This document shows, piece by piece, positions 1 through 11,819 of a DNA stretch of 64,000 nucleotides. Position 1 is the first letter of the stretch. Every line of letters starts with the position of its first letter. This stretch comes from Asterias amurensis. Its lineage: Eukaryota > Echinodermata > Asteroidea > Forcipulatida > Asteriidae. Location: positions 16,210,450 to 16,274,449 of the forward strand of contig NC_092648.1 in the NCBI RefSeq assembly GCF_032118995.1. The letters run 5' to 3'. A program made the translations under genes and the position numbers. The notes under the pieces are model-generated. The model saw nothing but the letters and a program-made list of their open reading frames with translations, did no database searches and was not told where the DNA came from.

Positions 1-117
1 TGTGGATCATTGTATTCTACTTTTACAACATCTTTCTACCCACATGCATTTTATAACAAACAGTTACAAACGCTTTTTGTAGACCAACTTGACCGATCCA
101 AGGCAACGTTTTCCTTT
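1..117. mobile_element. MITE family B, right half, cut by window start
   Basis: Matches the right half of the elements at 18042-18360 and 29189-29570. It ends in the family terminus, read here as CAACGTTTTCCT, followed by TTAA at 118-121. The left half lies outside the window. It is a palindromic non-coding element with a TTAA target duplication. Confidence 0.8.
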
Positions 118-724
118 AATACGCTAAGCAGAATTGTCTTCAGGCCTATGTTACACTTGGGTTTGCCGACTCTCTATATGCGGCTTCTAAGAGCAAGAGA
201 GGAGTTTTTTGCACCTCCTGAAATCCCCTGCTACTATGCACAGCAATCCAAGAAAATAATCATACAATTTGTGAACAATTCTCTTGAAGAAGAGGATCCC
301 TCAGAAAAAAACTCCTTGCATGAAAGGCAGCCAAACGCTGCTCAATACATTGTAGCTCCACATGCAGATATTAACTGTTGTCCAATTCATTATTCTCTTA
401 AGACTTTTGATACTTTTTCGGCGAGGACACACGTATGCAAATTGCTTCATCAGTGGGCAGATCCTTTAGTATTCCAAGGTGTCTAGAATTGTCAAAAACC
501 CAAACTACTTTGAGATGACACCTGAAGAAACAATTCATCTCCCTTAGCTAGAGGGGTATAGCTTGATGGATCAGGGATCTTTGTTACCGATGCCATTACA
601 TCAATTAGATATCAGTAATTTGGCTGATGTTTCAGTTGTTTTTATTTGGCGCAGGGCTTCAGTGCATGATGTTATTTGTTAACACACAAAAAAAACCAAT
701 GTTGTGATTTGTCACGATTCACAG

Positions 725-981
725 GTTACGACGGTGTGCCAATGTTCTACGAGAAACTTCTAGATTACATCCAAAGACTAATATCGATATCAGAAACCAA
801 CTGCACGGGTACCAACCACACAACATCGAACAACAGAACTCACAACGACAACGCGGTGCCGAACCACAGTTTGCAGGACGGATGGAGGGATGTAAGAAAT
901 TTAAAACGATCTCTTAGGGAGCGGGAAGGTTTTGTAACAAATGGGAACTCAAGCAAGCAGAGTAAATGTATTGCAAAGTAA
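725..981 (+). CDS. Possible terminal exon of an unidentified plus-strand gene
   Basis: I do not recognise this protein. An acceptor-like site (cacgattcacag) precedes an open frame of about 85 residues that begins YDGVPMFYEKLLDYIQRL, looks like an amphipathic helix, and ends at TAA. The rest is polar and rich in Asn/Thr, with several N-x-S/T sequons (NCT, NHT, NRT, NHS, NSS), which would suit a lumenal or extracellular tail if glycosylated. AATAAA lies about 65 bp after the stop, as expected for a 3' end. Upstream exons would be left of the window, because 120-700 shows no convincing coding continuation. A chance frame cannot be excluded. Confidence 0.35.
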
Positions 982-1049
982 ATGAAATACATGATTTAGT
1001 GATTAAAAACCCTGTATCATACTAATGACTTAAGTGTACAGCAATAATA

Positions 1050-1900
1050 AAAAACATTCAATTGTCATTTAATTTTAAAAGTTTATAAAGATAATCAACC
1101 ATGGTACTATTTTTTTCAGGCGAAAGACATTGTTTTATTAATTTTTAAAATTGAACAAATTTATTTTTTTCAAGTTAATCCAATAGGTTTTTATACTGAT
1201 CGGAGATGACTTTGAAATTTGATGAACAAAATCATTAGTTTACTATTAAAAGTCTTAATGACCTTATCACATACAGCTATATTGAGAGTTTTCATTCTGG
1301 GATTTAGAGAAATTTTACTGAAATTATGGAATCTTTATTTGGGAAAAATATTGTGATACTAATATTTAATACAAATTATGAAAGTCTATTACCATTAAGC
1401 AATGAATCGTAGGAAGTTCCATAAAACCGTGTGTGTCTACAAACACAATGATAGAGGTTTGAGAGAATCCTGCCTGCTTCTTGAACCTCCAAATCACTCT
1501 TTTTTTCTTCTTCTTTTTATTTTATTTTTGTAAACCTTTTTTAGTAACATGTGTGCAACCTGATTGTCGATCCAAACAATATTCTGTATGTAAAGTGATC
1601 AACGACATTTAGTGAATGGCATTTAGTGAATGATCAACGACATTTAGTGAGCTAAACTATCTCAATTTGAGCTCTAATGGTTATCCCTAATTAGGTAAGA
1701 TACCTGTATACCTGTTATACCTTGTAGGCCTATTATCTTGTTTTGTAGACAAACCAAGATAAGTTCATCATGCATATCCATACTCAACAGCTAGGAGAAA
1801 AGGACAGTGTTTTTGAGACAGTAGGTGACTGTAACTTTCCTACAGTGAATCATTCCTAATCAACATTCTTCTGTCAAGAGGTACAGTGTATAGGAGCAAA
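1050..1900. other. AT-rich intergenic DNA, nothing recognised
   Basis: Only short homopolymer tracts and a small local repeat of the phrase cgacatttagtgaatg near 1600-1650. No coding frame or element ends were seen. Confidence 0.6.
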
Positions 1901-1911
1901 TGGTGGGGGAT

Positions 1912-2101
1912 ACCTTGTAGAAAAAGGTAGTGAACGCACAAATGTAATTCCTCAGATTGGAAACAAAGCCTAACTTCATGTAGATCATGTGGTCCCAGAC
2001 AACCTTTGTAGAAAAAGGTAGTGAACGCACAAATGTAATTCCTCAGATTGGAAACAAAGCATAGCTTCATGTACATTGTAGATCATGTGGTCCCAGACAA
2101 C
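1912..2101. repeat. Two-copy tandem duplication, unit about 95 bp
   Basis: Two nearly identical copies (about 1912-2003 and 2004-2101), each running from ttgtagaaaaaggtagtg to ggtcccagacaacctttg. The second copy carries a short insertion near its end. A minus-strand open frame here merely reads through both copies. Confidence 0.85.
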
Positions 2102-4170
2102 CTTTGCAAAGATCAGCAATGCCTGGTACTTTAGGCTCTACATTCATCAGGGAACCATTTTCTAGGTCTGCTTGCAGCAAGTTTCTGCGCTTGACGCCCA
2201 TAGAGTTACCTGCTTTTCAGGGTGCCATTAAGCCCTGAATCATCTATTTAGCAGTGGCGTGAAATTGGGCCCAGAAAACTTATACGGTGGATTGCCTTTT
2301 TTATGCAACTTGAGCCTTTTTCACACAACTCCAGGGAATAAAGGCCAGCTCTTTTACACTTGGATCACTTGGGGCTGTATTCCACCATGGTAAGAGATAC
2401 GGAGTGGAAAGGGCTTATGCAAAAGACTTGCCCACACCACAAGACTAAAACAGCAGCACTTGTTTTTAGTCTGAGAAATTCATTATTGTGTGTTCATTTT
2501 TGACCTGGCAGTATATTTGGTAAATGTCTGTTCTAAGTTAAAGAAGCACTCCAAAGTCAATTTCAGTTTTGTGATCCACTCATTTTCCAATAGATAGAGT
2601 CCTTATGGAAACTGGGCAACAAATTCAAAGTCTCTAACCTCTTGTTAAAATAGTGTATGATGCACTGGAGTAGGATACCCTTCTAGTGCAATTTTTGTCA
2701 AAAATATTTCTACATGTTCTAGAAAAAAAAATAAGTTAATTCCTAAATTTTTGAAGAAAGTCAATCAAAATGCATTGAATTTTACCTTCTGGGGCAAAAA
2801 TTCCTCTTTGGAATGTACAGACCTGGTTGTTTTATTTGTCTGACGACATATTTCAACATTTGCTCTGAAAACTTGTAACTTTTTCCCCACTTATTAGACT
2901 GCTCAGTTGAAAATAAGTGCATCTAAAAAAATCAATTTGAAATTGGAAGGCCTTTACATTTGTCTGATAGGAGGAGTGTGGAAAGTCCACTAGGTTTGCA
3001 GTATTTGGCAGTATTAGTGAATAGGGCGAATTGAATATGACGTCACCATTCAAATTATTTGACCTCCAACATAGTGTCTGTGTGCGTGCGTGTGTGAGTG
3101 CATGTGCCGTAGAAATCAAACCGGGAATATTTCGTGCTGCATGCTTCATTGATGTATGCGTTTGGACGCGCATACAGTTTGCCCTACAAGATGGCAACTT
3201 TCATAGCAAAAAAAGGGGTTATTCAATATGGTCTATAGCAGAGATCAATCATCCGAAAAAGAAGATACATCCATGTTTGTTGAAAGTTGCATGACGCCAA
3301 TTTGCCGAAAGATTTTGAACAAACTCTTACTTTCCCAATGAACTCTGAACTCTTCGATAGAACTCTGACAGGTGATTGTGTTTTAAAATGAAAAAAGGCA
3401 TAAAACATATTCACGTTGACACAAGTGCCACATAAAATGCACAAACATGACAGTTGTTCCGCGGTTGCTGCTGGTAATAATGTCAGAAAGTCTGGTCCTG
3501 ACAACTCATTTGTATCTTTTGTAACTAACTAATGTTGACAGATTCTTGATTTAGTGTCTCAACTGAAAGTTTATAACTTCCTTGACTATAGCTATCAAAA
3601 TCTATAGCTACCTAATAAGTCAAAGATTTACCATAAACTTGGCAAATAATTTGGCGTTGCATCTTAAGCAGTTATGTTAATGTACAAACTTCCAGAACCT
3701 TTGTTATGACTTGACATCCTTGTGAACTTTGCTTTAATTAAATTTTATTTTAAAAATTTTGAAAAAAACTAGCTGAACTTTTCTAATTATTATTTTCTAA
3801 TTTCCCTGCAATCCGAGTCTTAATTTTAGAAATGCTTTTTTTCTTGACTTGACCTTCAGCTTGCATCTGCAATCTTGACTGCTTCCCTTTGTTTGTTTTG
3901 CCTCATGTGTATGCTGCATTAATTTTTCTAAGATCTTGCTTAGAAGCTGGAAACAGAAGTTATATTAAGGATGAACAGTACGCATACATGTATTACATGT
4001 AATAAGCAGGGAATGCAAAATTAAACAGATGGAAACTCAAGGTTTGCCTCAAATTGTTTTATTAGGTTGTTCTGGGTTCAATCTTGTGCCAGTGACCGCG
4101 TGTTTAATTATGCATTTCTCCCTTACCTGCATGTTTATCCAAAGCTGCTTACATTCGTCCACTCAGTGTT
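2102..4170. other. Intergenic DNA, nothing recognised
   Basis: AT-rich, with a short GTGTGCGTGCGTGTGTG tract near 3075-3100. Overlapping open frames on both strands at 2850-3500 have no codon or motif support. Confidence 0.55.
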
Positions 4171-4174
4171 TTAA

Positions 4175-4517
4175 AGGCAGTGGACACTATTGGTAAATTA
4201 CTCAAAACATTTTAAGCATAAAACCTTACTTAGTAACGAGTGGGGAGATGTTGATAGTATAAAACAGTGTGAGAAACGGCTCCCTCTGAATTGATGTAGT
4301 TTTCGAGAAAGAAATCATTTTCCACGAATTTGATTTAGAATTTGAGATCTCGAAATCAAGCATCTGAAAGCTCACAACTTCGTGTGGCAAGGGTGTTTTT
4401 TCTTTCATAGCTATCTCGCAACTTTAAATTTTTACAGGTTTGCTATTTTATGCATATGTTGAGATACACCAAGTGAGAAGACTGGTCTTTGACAATTACC
4501 ATTAGTGTCCAGTGTCT
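4175..4517. mobile_element. MITE family A, full length
   Basis: Flanked by TTAA at 4171-4174 and 4518-4521. The ends are AGGCAGTGGACACTATTGG and the reverse complement of a diverged copy. The centre holds a hairpin around the phrase tgagatctcgaaatcaa. It has no coding capacity. TTAA duplication and AGG termini fit Kolobok-type non-autonomous elements; piggyBac also uses TTAA but has CC-type ends. Confidence 0.9.
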
Positions 4518-5051
4518 TTAACTATTTCAAGATCATGGACTTTTTTTTTTTTAAATTGCTGATTTTTTTCCAATTTGTTATCATTGTTTTTAATTGGAAA
4601 TCTCCCAGGGAAAAAAATTTGCGATAGAAATGATTATTAAGAAATATGATATGGAAATTATAGGAATGGTTCCTCTTCTGTTGAATTTGATGGATTTTAC
4701 AAGGTCAGTTTTTTCTCTGGTTGATTTTTGTTGTGGCTGTTGTGGTCCCTAAAAGTACAATCATCCAGCCTAAGAAGAGTACATATTATTGATTTTGTAA
4801 TCTGAAATCGTATTTATTTTTTAAATCGGTAATGGTACTGCTAACAAATTATGTTTGTTAGAATTTATGGGAAAATTGAGTTGTAATCATGAATATAGAC
4901 CAACATACACAAAACAAATTTTAAACCATAATTATTTTTTTGGTTCAGGTTAGTTTGTTTTTTTCCTTCTCAAAAACAAGTCAAATAAAACCTTTCACAG
5001 ACGTTTTTCATGCTTTATTTCATGAGAGTTTAATAGGATTAAAATGGTACC

Positions 5052-5189
5052 TGGGGTCGATTTCACAAAGATAGTCCTAACTTAGGCCTAGGACTCTTTA
5101 GGAGTTATTCAAAACATAAGGCTCATCCTGACTTAAGATACATGTACACGTAAGACTAGTCTTAACTCATAGTGAAATCCACCCACGTA
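5052..5189. mobile_element. MITE family F (palindromic, GGGTCGATTTCACAAAG ends)
   Basis: Begins ctggggtcgatttcacaaag and ends with the inverted version gtgaaatccaccc. The interior is built of short self-complementary AAGACTAGTCTTA-type runs. Related copies are at 14880-15030 and 24335-24534. Confidence 0.75.
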
Positions 5190-8140
5190 CCCTTTTAGAA
5201 AAAAATCCCTTTACTTTGTTACTTTACTTGGCTTTTTATGCATAAATGTTACTCATCTAAAGTCATTGACAATGCTGTTACTTTTAGCTGCACTTTCCTT
5301 TGTATTGTATACTATTTTATTACATTTAAGTTTAGCAATCTTTCTTCAGCTAATGTTCTGAAAATAGTAAATGTCTTCACATGAATTGAGGTGGCAGCTT
5401 GTCTCAAGCTTGTTGTTGAAAGACTGCTGCAAATTGAGGAGTTATTTGTTGGTGTTTATTATACACTTTGGTGAGTAATGGCAAGCAAGATGTTTTAGAA
5501 AATTTGAGGTTTGAATCGCTGCTGACAAAATAACTGAAACTTAACTCCATATTACAGGCGGCATCTTAAAAAGATGGAATTTCCAACTTGTTCATTCATG
5601 GAGTAAAAGAACTATAGAACTATCTCTGCCCTGACAGGTACACAATAACCTTTAGGTGATGAGAAGCATGTGTTGTAAAGTGTCTTGCTCAATGAGACGA
5701 TTGTCTAGAGTGCGGTATCAGACCCACATCCTGCTGAGCTTTAGCCTGGCATTATAATCGTTTAATTGTGTTAATTATCATGGTTCAAGTATTGAACAAT
5801 TCATATTGATTCCAACTAGGTAATTTGAACACATCAAGGTGCTTTATTGTTTAGCTTTCTCTGGGTAATTCTGATATGAAATTTCTTACCTTTGACGTCT
5901 AAATTAGGCCAGTTCCAAGTTAACAGCAGAGTTAACAGCAGAGCTGCATTACCATGTTACAGGCAAAGCTTGTCTATAACTTAGGTTTTTGGAACCGTTT
6001 GATTGTTTTCATTTATAATATAAATGTAGATATTACATGTATATACAATACAAAAATAACATGTGAAAAGTTTATTTCAAATGGTGGTCACGTTTTTGAT
6101 ATATCTCTCTAAATTCAAAACGGTTATGTCAGGAAGTATAATCCCCACTAGGGATACCCAATTTGAGAAACATTAACGCAGAAACACTTTTCATATTCCA
6201 ATTTCAGGGCATACAAACTTTTTTTCTTTCTTTTTTCACATTAGTTTGAAGGGAAATTTTTCTCAAATTGCTTTTATACCATTGAAAGCTGCAGTAATTT
6301 TGAGAGTAATTATACAATGCTTATTGCAGCAGCTGCAGTTGAGTTGCAGCCGCAAATTCAGACATTGCCTAATTACGGTCAAAGCTGTTGAGGGACAAAC
6401 ATGTGCCTTAGGAATGGCTGTAGTAGAGTTTTTGTAAAGTTGATTATTTTTGAGCATTTGTCAATGACAGCACAACAAATCGTCACCTTTAAGTAACAGT
6501 TCAGAAAAAATGTTTTTAAGTTCTATAATTTACAGGACGCCCCCGCCTTGTTGACAAGGGGAAAAAAATTAACCTTGGACTTTTCCGCAAACAAAACATT
6601 TCCACAAGTAAATATTGATGCCGTTGTACGCAATTGAATGTCTTTTTGAAGCCAAAACACAACACTGGTTCAAACTGTTTGTATTTGCCTACTTTCTAGA
6701 AACCAAGAAGAAAACATTGAAATTTTGATATATGTTTCTTTTACTAATGGATATTTGTTACTTTAAAGTGGGTAACCAACACAAGATTCATTGCTGTACT
6801 GATTCTCTACCCTTTGAGCATTTTCCATGTGCATGTTACTGTAAGCCATTAACTGATTGTGGTCATGTGGTACTCGGATTTTCTACCGATTTGCACAAAC
6901 TTGTTTGCATCATTCCATCTTGGGTATAGATTATTCCTAACAAATTTACAAGGCACCATGGCGTGGGCTGGATGCTGCAACAATTGTTCTTATTTGTCTA
7001 TGCAGCCGAGTGGTTCACCAACCATGCAAGAAATTTGATAAAAACTACTGCATGCCGCACACAGTATTTATGCAAACGCTAAAATTTCCTTTTAAAAAAA
7101 TAATATATGATTTTATGTACAGATGGGGGACTTGACACTGTGTGACATTAAGTGGGGATTATCTGTAGAATTGTTTTCTAGTAGCCTTCCACCTGCCCAT
7201 TCAAATATATGTACCAAACCAACTCCACTTAATTCCTTTGCCCGAATGTAAAGAATATAAAGGAAATCACTGTCTTGTCACAAATTTTCTTTATTTATTT
7301 CCTGCTTGTTTAATTTATCAAATGTTGAGTGTTTGATCAAAATTACCATTTATTTGTGTAGCTCTGGATTTTGAGTGCTGGATGATTGAATTTTAATCCC
7401 TCATCCTTTGTTTATCAGGTACATGAAACACTGGTATATAGAAATACTGGGGTAATCACTTTACAATCAGCTGAAAATATATCTTTTGTTTATAAAATGA
7501 GAACATTTTTGAACCAATGGTAAATGATAGGGGTATCCCCTAAGGAAAGCAAACAAAACATCTTTTTTTCATTTTGAGATGACTGAATAAACTTTATTGT
7601 TTTTATGAAATCTTAAGATGACTTCTCACTTGAATAATTATTGTCCATAATTGTTACTTTAAATCATTTAGCCATGAGCCATGTAATAATTCTATTTTAT
7701 TTTAAATATGTACACCCACCTGATGGTGGTTTTCTTATTAATGTTGGTCATAGAAAGAATCAACAAATGACCCCTTAACCCTTTCCTAGAGATTCATTTC
7801 TGTATAATCATCACAAGACACCCAGACATTGTTGTTGATTTCTTCGATCAATTTTTGTCAGTAAAAATATTAACAGAAATAACATGCAACAGAAAGTTTA
7901 GTTTTACGTATAGAGATTGGGATACTATTCAACAATGAAAAATTTCATATTCTGACATGAGCTTTACTTTGACCTCTTTTTTATGTGAATGGAGATAGGC
8001 CAATCCTCTCGGCCGCTTGTGTCTGCTTTGGTCTCAAAAGGATAAATTAACTAAAACTAATTGGCTATACAAAAATGTGTTCTATCGAGATGAAATATGT
8101 CTAACTATTGAAACTCATAGAACCCAGTAGAGTTTGAACT
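5190..8140. other. Intergenic DNA, nothing firm
   Basis: About 3 kb without a supportable gene. The segment 5660-5750 contains phrases (gtgtcttgctcaatgagacga, cagacccacatcctgctgagc) resembling the tail of common tRNA-related invertebrate repeats, too weak to call. It lies downstream of the minus-strand gene at 8152-9006 and could contain its 3' UTR. Confidence 0.5.
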
Positions 8141-8151
8141 TGAGCATTCTG

Positions 8152-9006
8152 TTACCTTTGTTGGTATCTATTACGAATTTCATTTCCGTACGGATCTCTA
8201 GTAAAGTGAGGTTCTGACTCCTTGGTATTGAAGACACCTGTATCTTCACTGTTAAGCAATGAACTGTCAGTGTAGAAATGTGTATACGCCACAAGGTAAT
8301 AGAGTAACAACCCAACAATCAGGATGCAGGTTACGATAGCATAGGCAGCTGTACCGTGAGGGGTACTCTCTTTTGAGGGTGCTTCCCAAAACAGTTCACA
8401 GGTCAACGAAGAGCACAAGGCTTTCTTAAGTTTGTCTCGGAGTTCGTGTTTGTGCATCCCAGTAAGACCCTCAGGAAGGCATGACTTAATGACCGTCTCG
8501 CACCTCTGCTTCAGCCTGTCCAATGCGGTTTGCTTGCACAGCGTCTTGTCCCAGTAAGAGCCTGTCTTGGCTCCGGAGATGATGTCACATCGAAGATAAT
8601 CGCAGTGATCAGCGAGACAGACCGCGTCCTCACCGCTCACGATTGTCCGAGAGTGGCGGTTAGCGAAGTGCGCGTCTAAAGTGTTCTCACTTGTGAAGGC
8701 CTTGCCGCAGTAGTTGCAGTACCATTTGTTGATATTGTCACACCATTTTCTCTCTTCTTGATGCGAATACATGTCCCTGGATGGCTTGAGTGGGCAGGAT
8801 TGGGGGAACTCCCATCCTCCAGCCTTAAAGACTGGATACAAGTCCTTCTGAAGGAGTCCCCTGGCAACTCTTGATTGGGCACGAGAGCAGTCTGGTATCT
8901 GGGCTTCTCCTCTGCTTGTCTGTGGTATTATAACCAGCAGGATAAGGAGGCACAATGTGATCTGTGATGCATATATCGGCAGGGTCTGGTTACCTATCCA
9001 CTTCAT
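8152..9006 (-). CDS. Predicted type I membrane protein with a C2H2 finger in its ectodomain
   Basis: A 284-residue open frame, clearly a real gene by composition and layout, but I cannot name it. Residues 1-34 form a signal peptide (hydrophobic ITLCLLILLVIIP). Residues 97-118 match a C2H2 finger (C97-x2-C100, then H113 and H118). About ten further cysteines lie between residues 40 and 203. Residues 219-241 form one membrane segment (AIVTCILIVGLLLYYLVAY), followed by a roughly 40-residue polar tail. The predicted topology places the finger in the secretory lumen or outside the cell, so a DNA-binding role is unlikely. The start is the first Met. It is preceded, reading on the minus strand, by a good acceptor (tttattcattacag) 10 bases upstream, so there is a 5' UTR intron and the promoter lies further right. 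A GTAACA donor-like site overlaps the stop, so the C terminus could be extended by another exon. Confidence 0.85.
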   Translation of the reverse strand: MKWIGNQTLPIYASQITLCLLILLVIIPQTSRGEAQIPDCSRAQSRVARGLLQKDLYPVFKAGGWEFPQSCPLKPSRDMYSHQEERKWCDNINKWYCNYCGKAFTSENTLDAHFANRHSRTIVSGEDAVCLADHCDYLRCDIISGAKTGSYWDKTLCKQTALDRLKQRCETVIKSCLPEGLTGMHKHELRDKLKKALCSSLTCELFWEAPSKESTPHGTAAYAIVTCILIVGLLLYYLVAYTHFYTDSSLLNSEDTGVFNTKESEPHFTRDPYGNEIRNRYQQR

Positions 9007-9020
9007 CTTGTCACACCTGT
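9007..9020 (-). promoter_or_regulatory. Splice acceptor in the 5' UTR of the minus-strand membrane-protein gene
   Basis: On the minus strand a pyrimidine-leaning stretch ends in attacag immediately before GTGTGACAAG and the ATG. This implies a non-coding first exon upstream, most likely in the GC-richer interval at 11.8-12.8 kb. Confidence 0.5.
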
Positions 9021-9460
9021 AATGAATAAATCAGAGATAAATGATTGACTTTTCACCTGCGGCACTTGCAGTGCAATACTCGAATACAATACAAATTGTT
9101 CAAATGGTAAGATATTCACAAGCACTACAATCTTTCAAAAGAGTCTATATTTTAAAAGGGCAGTTTATATTTGTTTGACTTTTGTGTGAATTGTTGGACT
9201 TTTCTGTAAACTACATTCGAGATTTCAGACTTAAATCATCAAGAGGAATACCAGTCATTCCACCAGTCAGTTTGTTTGCATGATCTTCCCAATGAGGGAA
9301 CTCGGTAAACCTCCCACATTTGGATTTAAAAGCAAAGAAGGCAACAGCCAATCTTGGTCAATTCATACCAACATTGATTTGTGCCCAAATCATTAGGTTA
9401 CAATTTAGTAACTACACAAAAACACTTTTCAGTCATTTGGAAATCTGAGATTAGCTTAAG

Positions 9461-9525
9461 GCCGGAATTGAACCAACAACCTTGTAATTGCAAGTCCTGA
9501 AGTCTAACCACTTGACCACGGCTGT
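9461..9525 (-). repeat. tRNA-derived SINE head or pseudo-tRNA
   Basis: The minus strand reads GCCGTGGTCAAGTGGTTAGA, then a loop region, then GGTTGTTGGTTCAATTCCGG. These correspond to RNA polymerase III A and B boxes in tRNA-like spacing. The arms do not pair into a full cloverleaf, so I read it as a SINE head and not a working tRNA. Confidence 0.6.
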
Positions 9526-9530
9526 TCTTC

Positions 9531-10740
9531 TTTCTAGCCTATTTCACTCCACTGCAGGAGGAAAGCCTCATCACCAATTTTCCATTTCACTCTATCTTGT
9601 GCCTTCTATACCCAAGCAACAATTACATTTATCAGCCTACATTTTTGGCAAACTTACGTGTCTTGAGTATCGCCTCACTCTCTGGACATCACACTCGAAG
9701 TAAATGGCAGAAACCCTCAAAGTGTTTGACAGCAGTCGTAGCCAGTCTTGGGGGGGAATAGCTGCAAACTAGCACACCATGGGGAACATTGCCGAGTAGA
9801 AGGCCTTGTCTTGTCTTTGCCGCTGTAGCGTAAATGCTTCGTGAACACAATGGCAAGAAAACAAATTATTTTATTTATTTGAGTATTCAATCAAGTGTAC
9901 TCTTAATTAAATTTTTGAGGAAACTCATATTTGGAAAATTAATAAAAATTCTGATAAAAATTAATGATTTGCAAGGTAATGCCCCTGAACCAAATAAGGG
10001 TCACATTTCAGAGGATTTATAGGAAAACAACTGTCAAATAATGGATATTATTGAACTTCGACAGACAGATAAAAAGCTGGGAATATTGGTCATTTGGTAG
10101 CAGTAATGTCCACCCCACCCTCAACCCCTTGCCATCCATTTACCACCCTCCATTGGAGGATCTACAGTTTTGCATAACAAAACTAAGGCCAACTTGTAGC
10201 AGGCTGTATTGTCATAAGAGCATTTGTCTTTGTGTATTAAAGGCATAAGTTCATCTGCGCTTCCAGCTTATAATGTGCTCTTCAGGGTGCCACAAACACA
10301 GAATTCTGCAGTAAGCAGAACCATGAAAGTAAATCCAGATCTACACGTATACCACAACCTCTGGAAAAAGGTGGAATCAGAACTCAGGTCTTCATCTTCG
10401 TCAATATATTAATATTTGAAACCCTTGCACAAAGCAAGTACCTGCAAGTGGTCTTGTTGTAAATGTGAAATGTAACTCCTTTTGTATCACACTCCGTTGT
10501 TAAAGTGATTCCATTTTGGCAAAGATCCTCATCCTGTTCCTTGGAGACTTTGGTGAAAAATGACGAGAATTGGCTCATACACTTCTGGAATTTCAAAGAG
10601 AAAAAAAAAGACAATTGGCTTATTTTTCTCTTAAAATACTGTATACAAGAGAAACATAAACCAATTGTAGGCCTCAATAGTTATTTATTTTTGTTTACTG
10701 TATGATTGTATTTCAAGGGCAAAACCATATGGTACACTTA
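9531..10740. other. Intergenic or 5' UTR intron, nothing recognised
   Basis: Probably part of the 5' UTR intron of the minus-strand gene. Open frames here are short and lack support. Confidence 0.45.
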
Positions 10741-10757
10741 ACATTCAAATACAGACC

Positions 10758-10851
10758 ACCTGACACTGGTCACCTGACCTTTCTGTGTCACCTGACATTG
10801 GTCACCTGATCTTTCTGTGTCACCTGACACTGGTAACCTGACCTTTCTGTG
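10758..10851. repeat. 38-bp minisatellite, about 2.5 copies
   Basis: Repeats of cacctgacactggtcacctg followed by acctttctgtgt. Copies differ by single bases. Confidence 0.85.
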
Positions 10852-11800
10852 TCACAACTCATTTCATACATTACTCTCACTCAGTCACTCAGAGTATGGA
10901 AACCAACTTGTTGTATGAAATGTTGAATAATTACCTTGAACATAAATACAGATGGGGGCTTATTTACGTTTCAATTATGAATTACATTTTACAATGGTCA
11001 TGTACCTGACTTATTTGTTGAAGCTTTCCCACACTGTATAAACAAGACGCATTCCGGGAAATGAGACAAACACCGGTGATTGCTCCGTCTTTCAAAAGGT
11101 TGTCTGTACACACATGTGACATTGTATGTGGAGAGGGGGAAAAAGACCAATACATTGTTTTATACAATGAAACCATTTTAACGTTCTAAAACTAAAAACT
11201 AGGTAGTCAGCCTAGTACTAGTACTAGTAGTAGGGGTTTCAGTAGTTACTGGTAGTCAGTACCGCTCAATTTATTTTTATATAGCCCAAATTACTTAATC
11301 AAATTTTATGTTATGTTAAGTTGTACATGTAAGTACATTTAAATAATTGGTCATTATCCTCCAATAAATGGCCTTATGGATGGTTATAATGGATGGGTGA
11401 TTAAAAATACTGTCTTTTTAACAATAACAGTATCACAATCACAATCACATGAATCATGAATGAAGTGAACACGTCTGAACATGATTTATTCACAAAGAAA
11501 GAACATATCCAGGTGGTTTTCTTTTGTATAGTAAGTCACAGTGTTGGATATAGTGTTGATAACAAATGGATGCATTGATTGTCAAATAATGAAGTTTTAT
11601 CACGGAACTTAATGCAGTTGATTTCTACATGCAATGCTGATGCATTGCAACCGAACCAGTGCTCCCATCCGAAGTAAACGGAGAAAGCAGCTGATCTGGT
11701 GCGAAATGTCTACATCATTGAGGAGGGCATGTACACATAAGTCAGACCTACCATATATTAATGCGTCCCATTGAAAAGTATTCATTATTATCAAAAATCA
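10852..11800. other. Intergenic DNA, nothing recognised
   Basis: AT-rich, with a short palindromic ctagtactagtactagtag tract near 11212-11232. No gene seen. Confidence 0.5.
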
Positions 11801-11819
11801 AAGATTGAAGGTAACGTGG

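Noticed and set aside
10..486. 158-residue plus-strand frame
   Set aside because: Its first third is MITE family B sequence and the remainder has no recognisable motif, good start or splice support.
9461..9525. Functional tRNA gene on the minus strand
   Set aside because: A and B boxes are present but the arms do not pair into a cloverleaf; kept as a SINE-like repeat.
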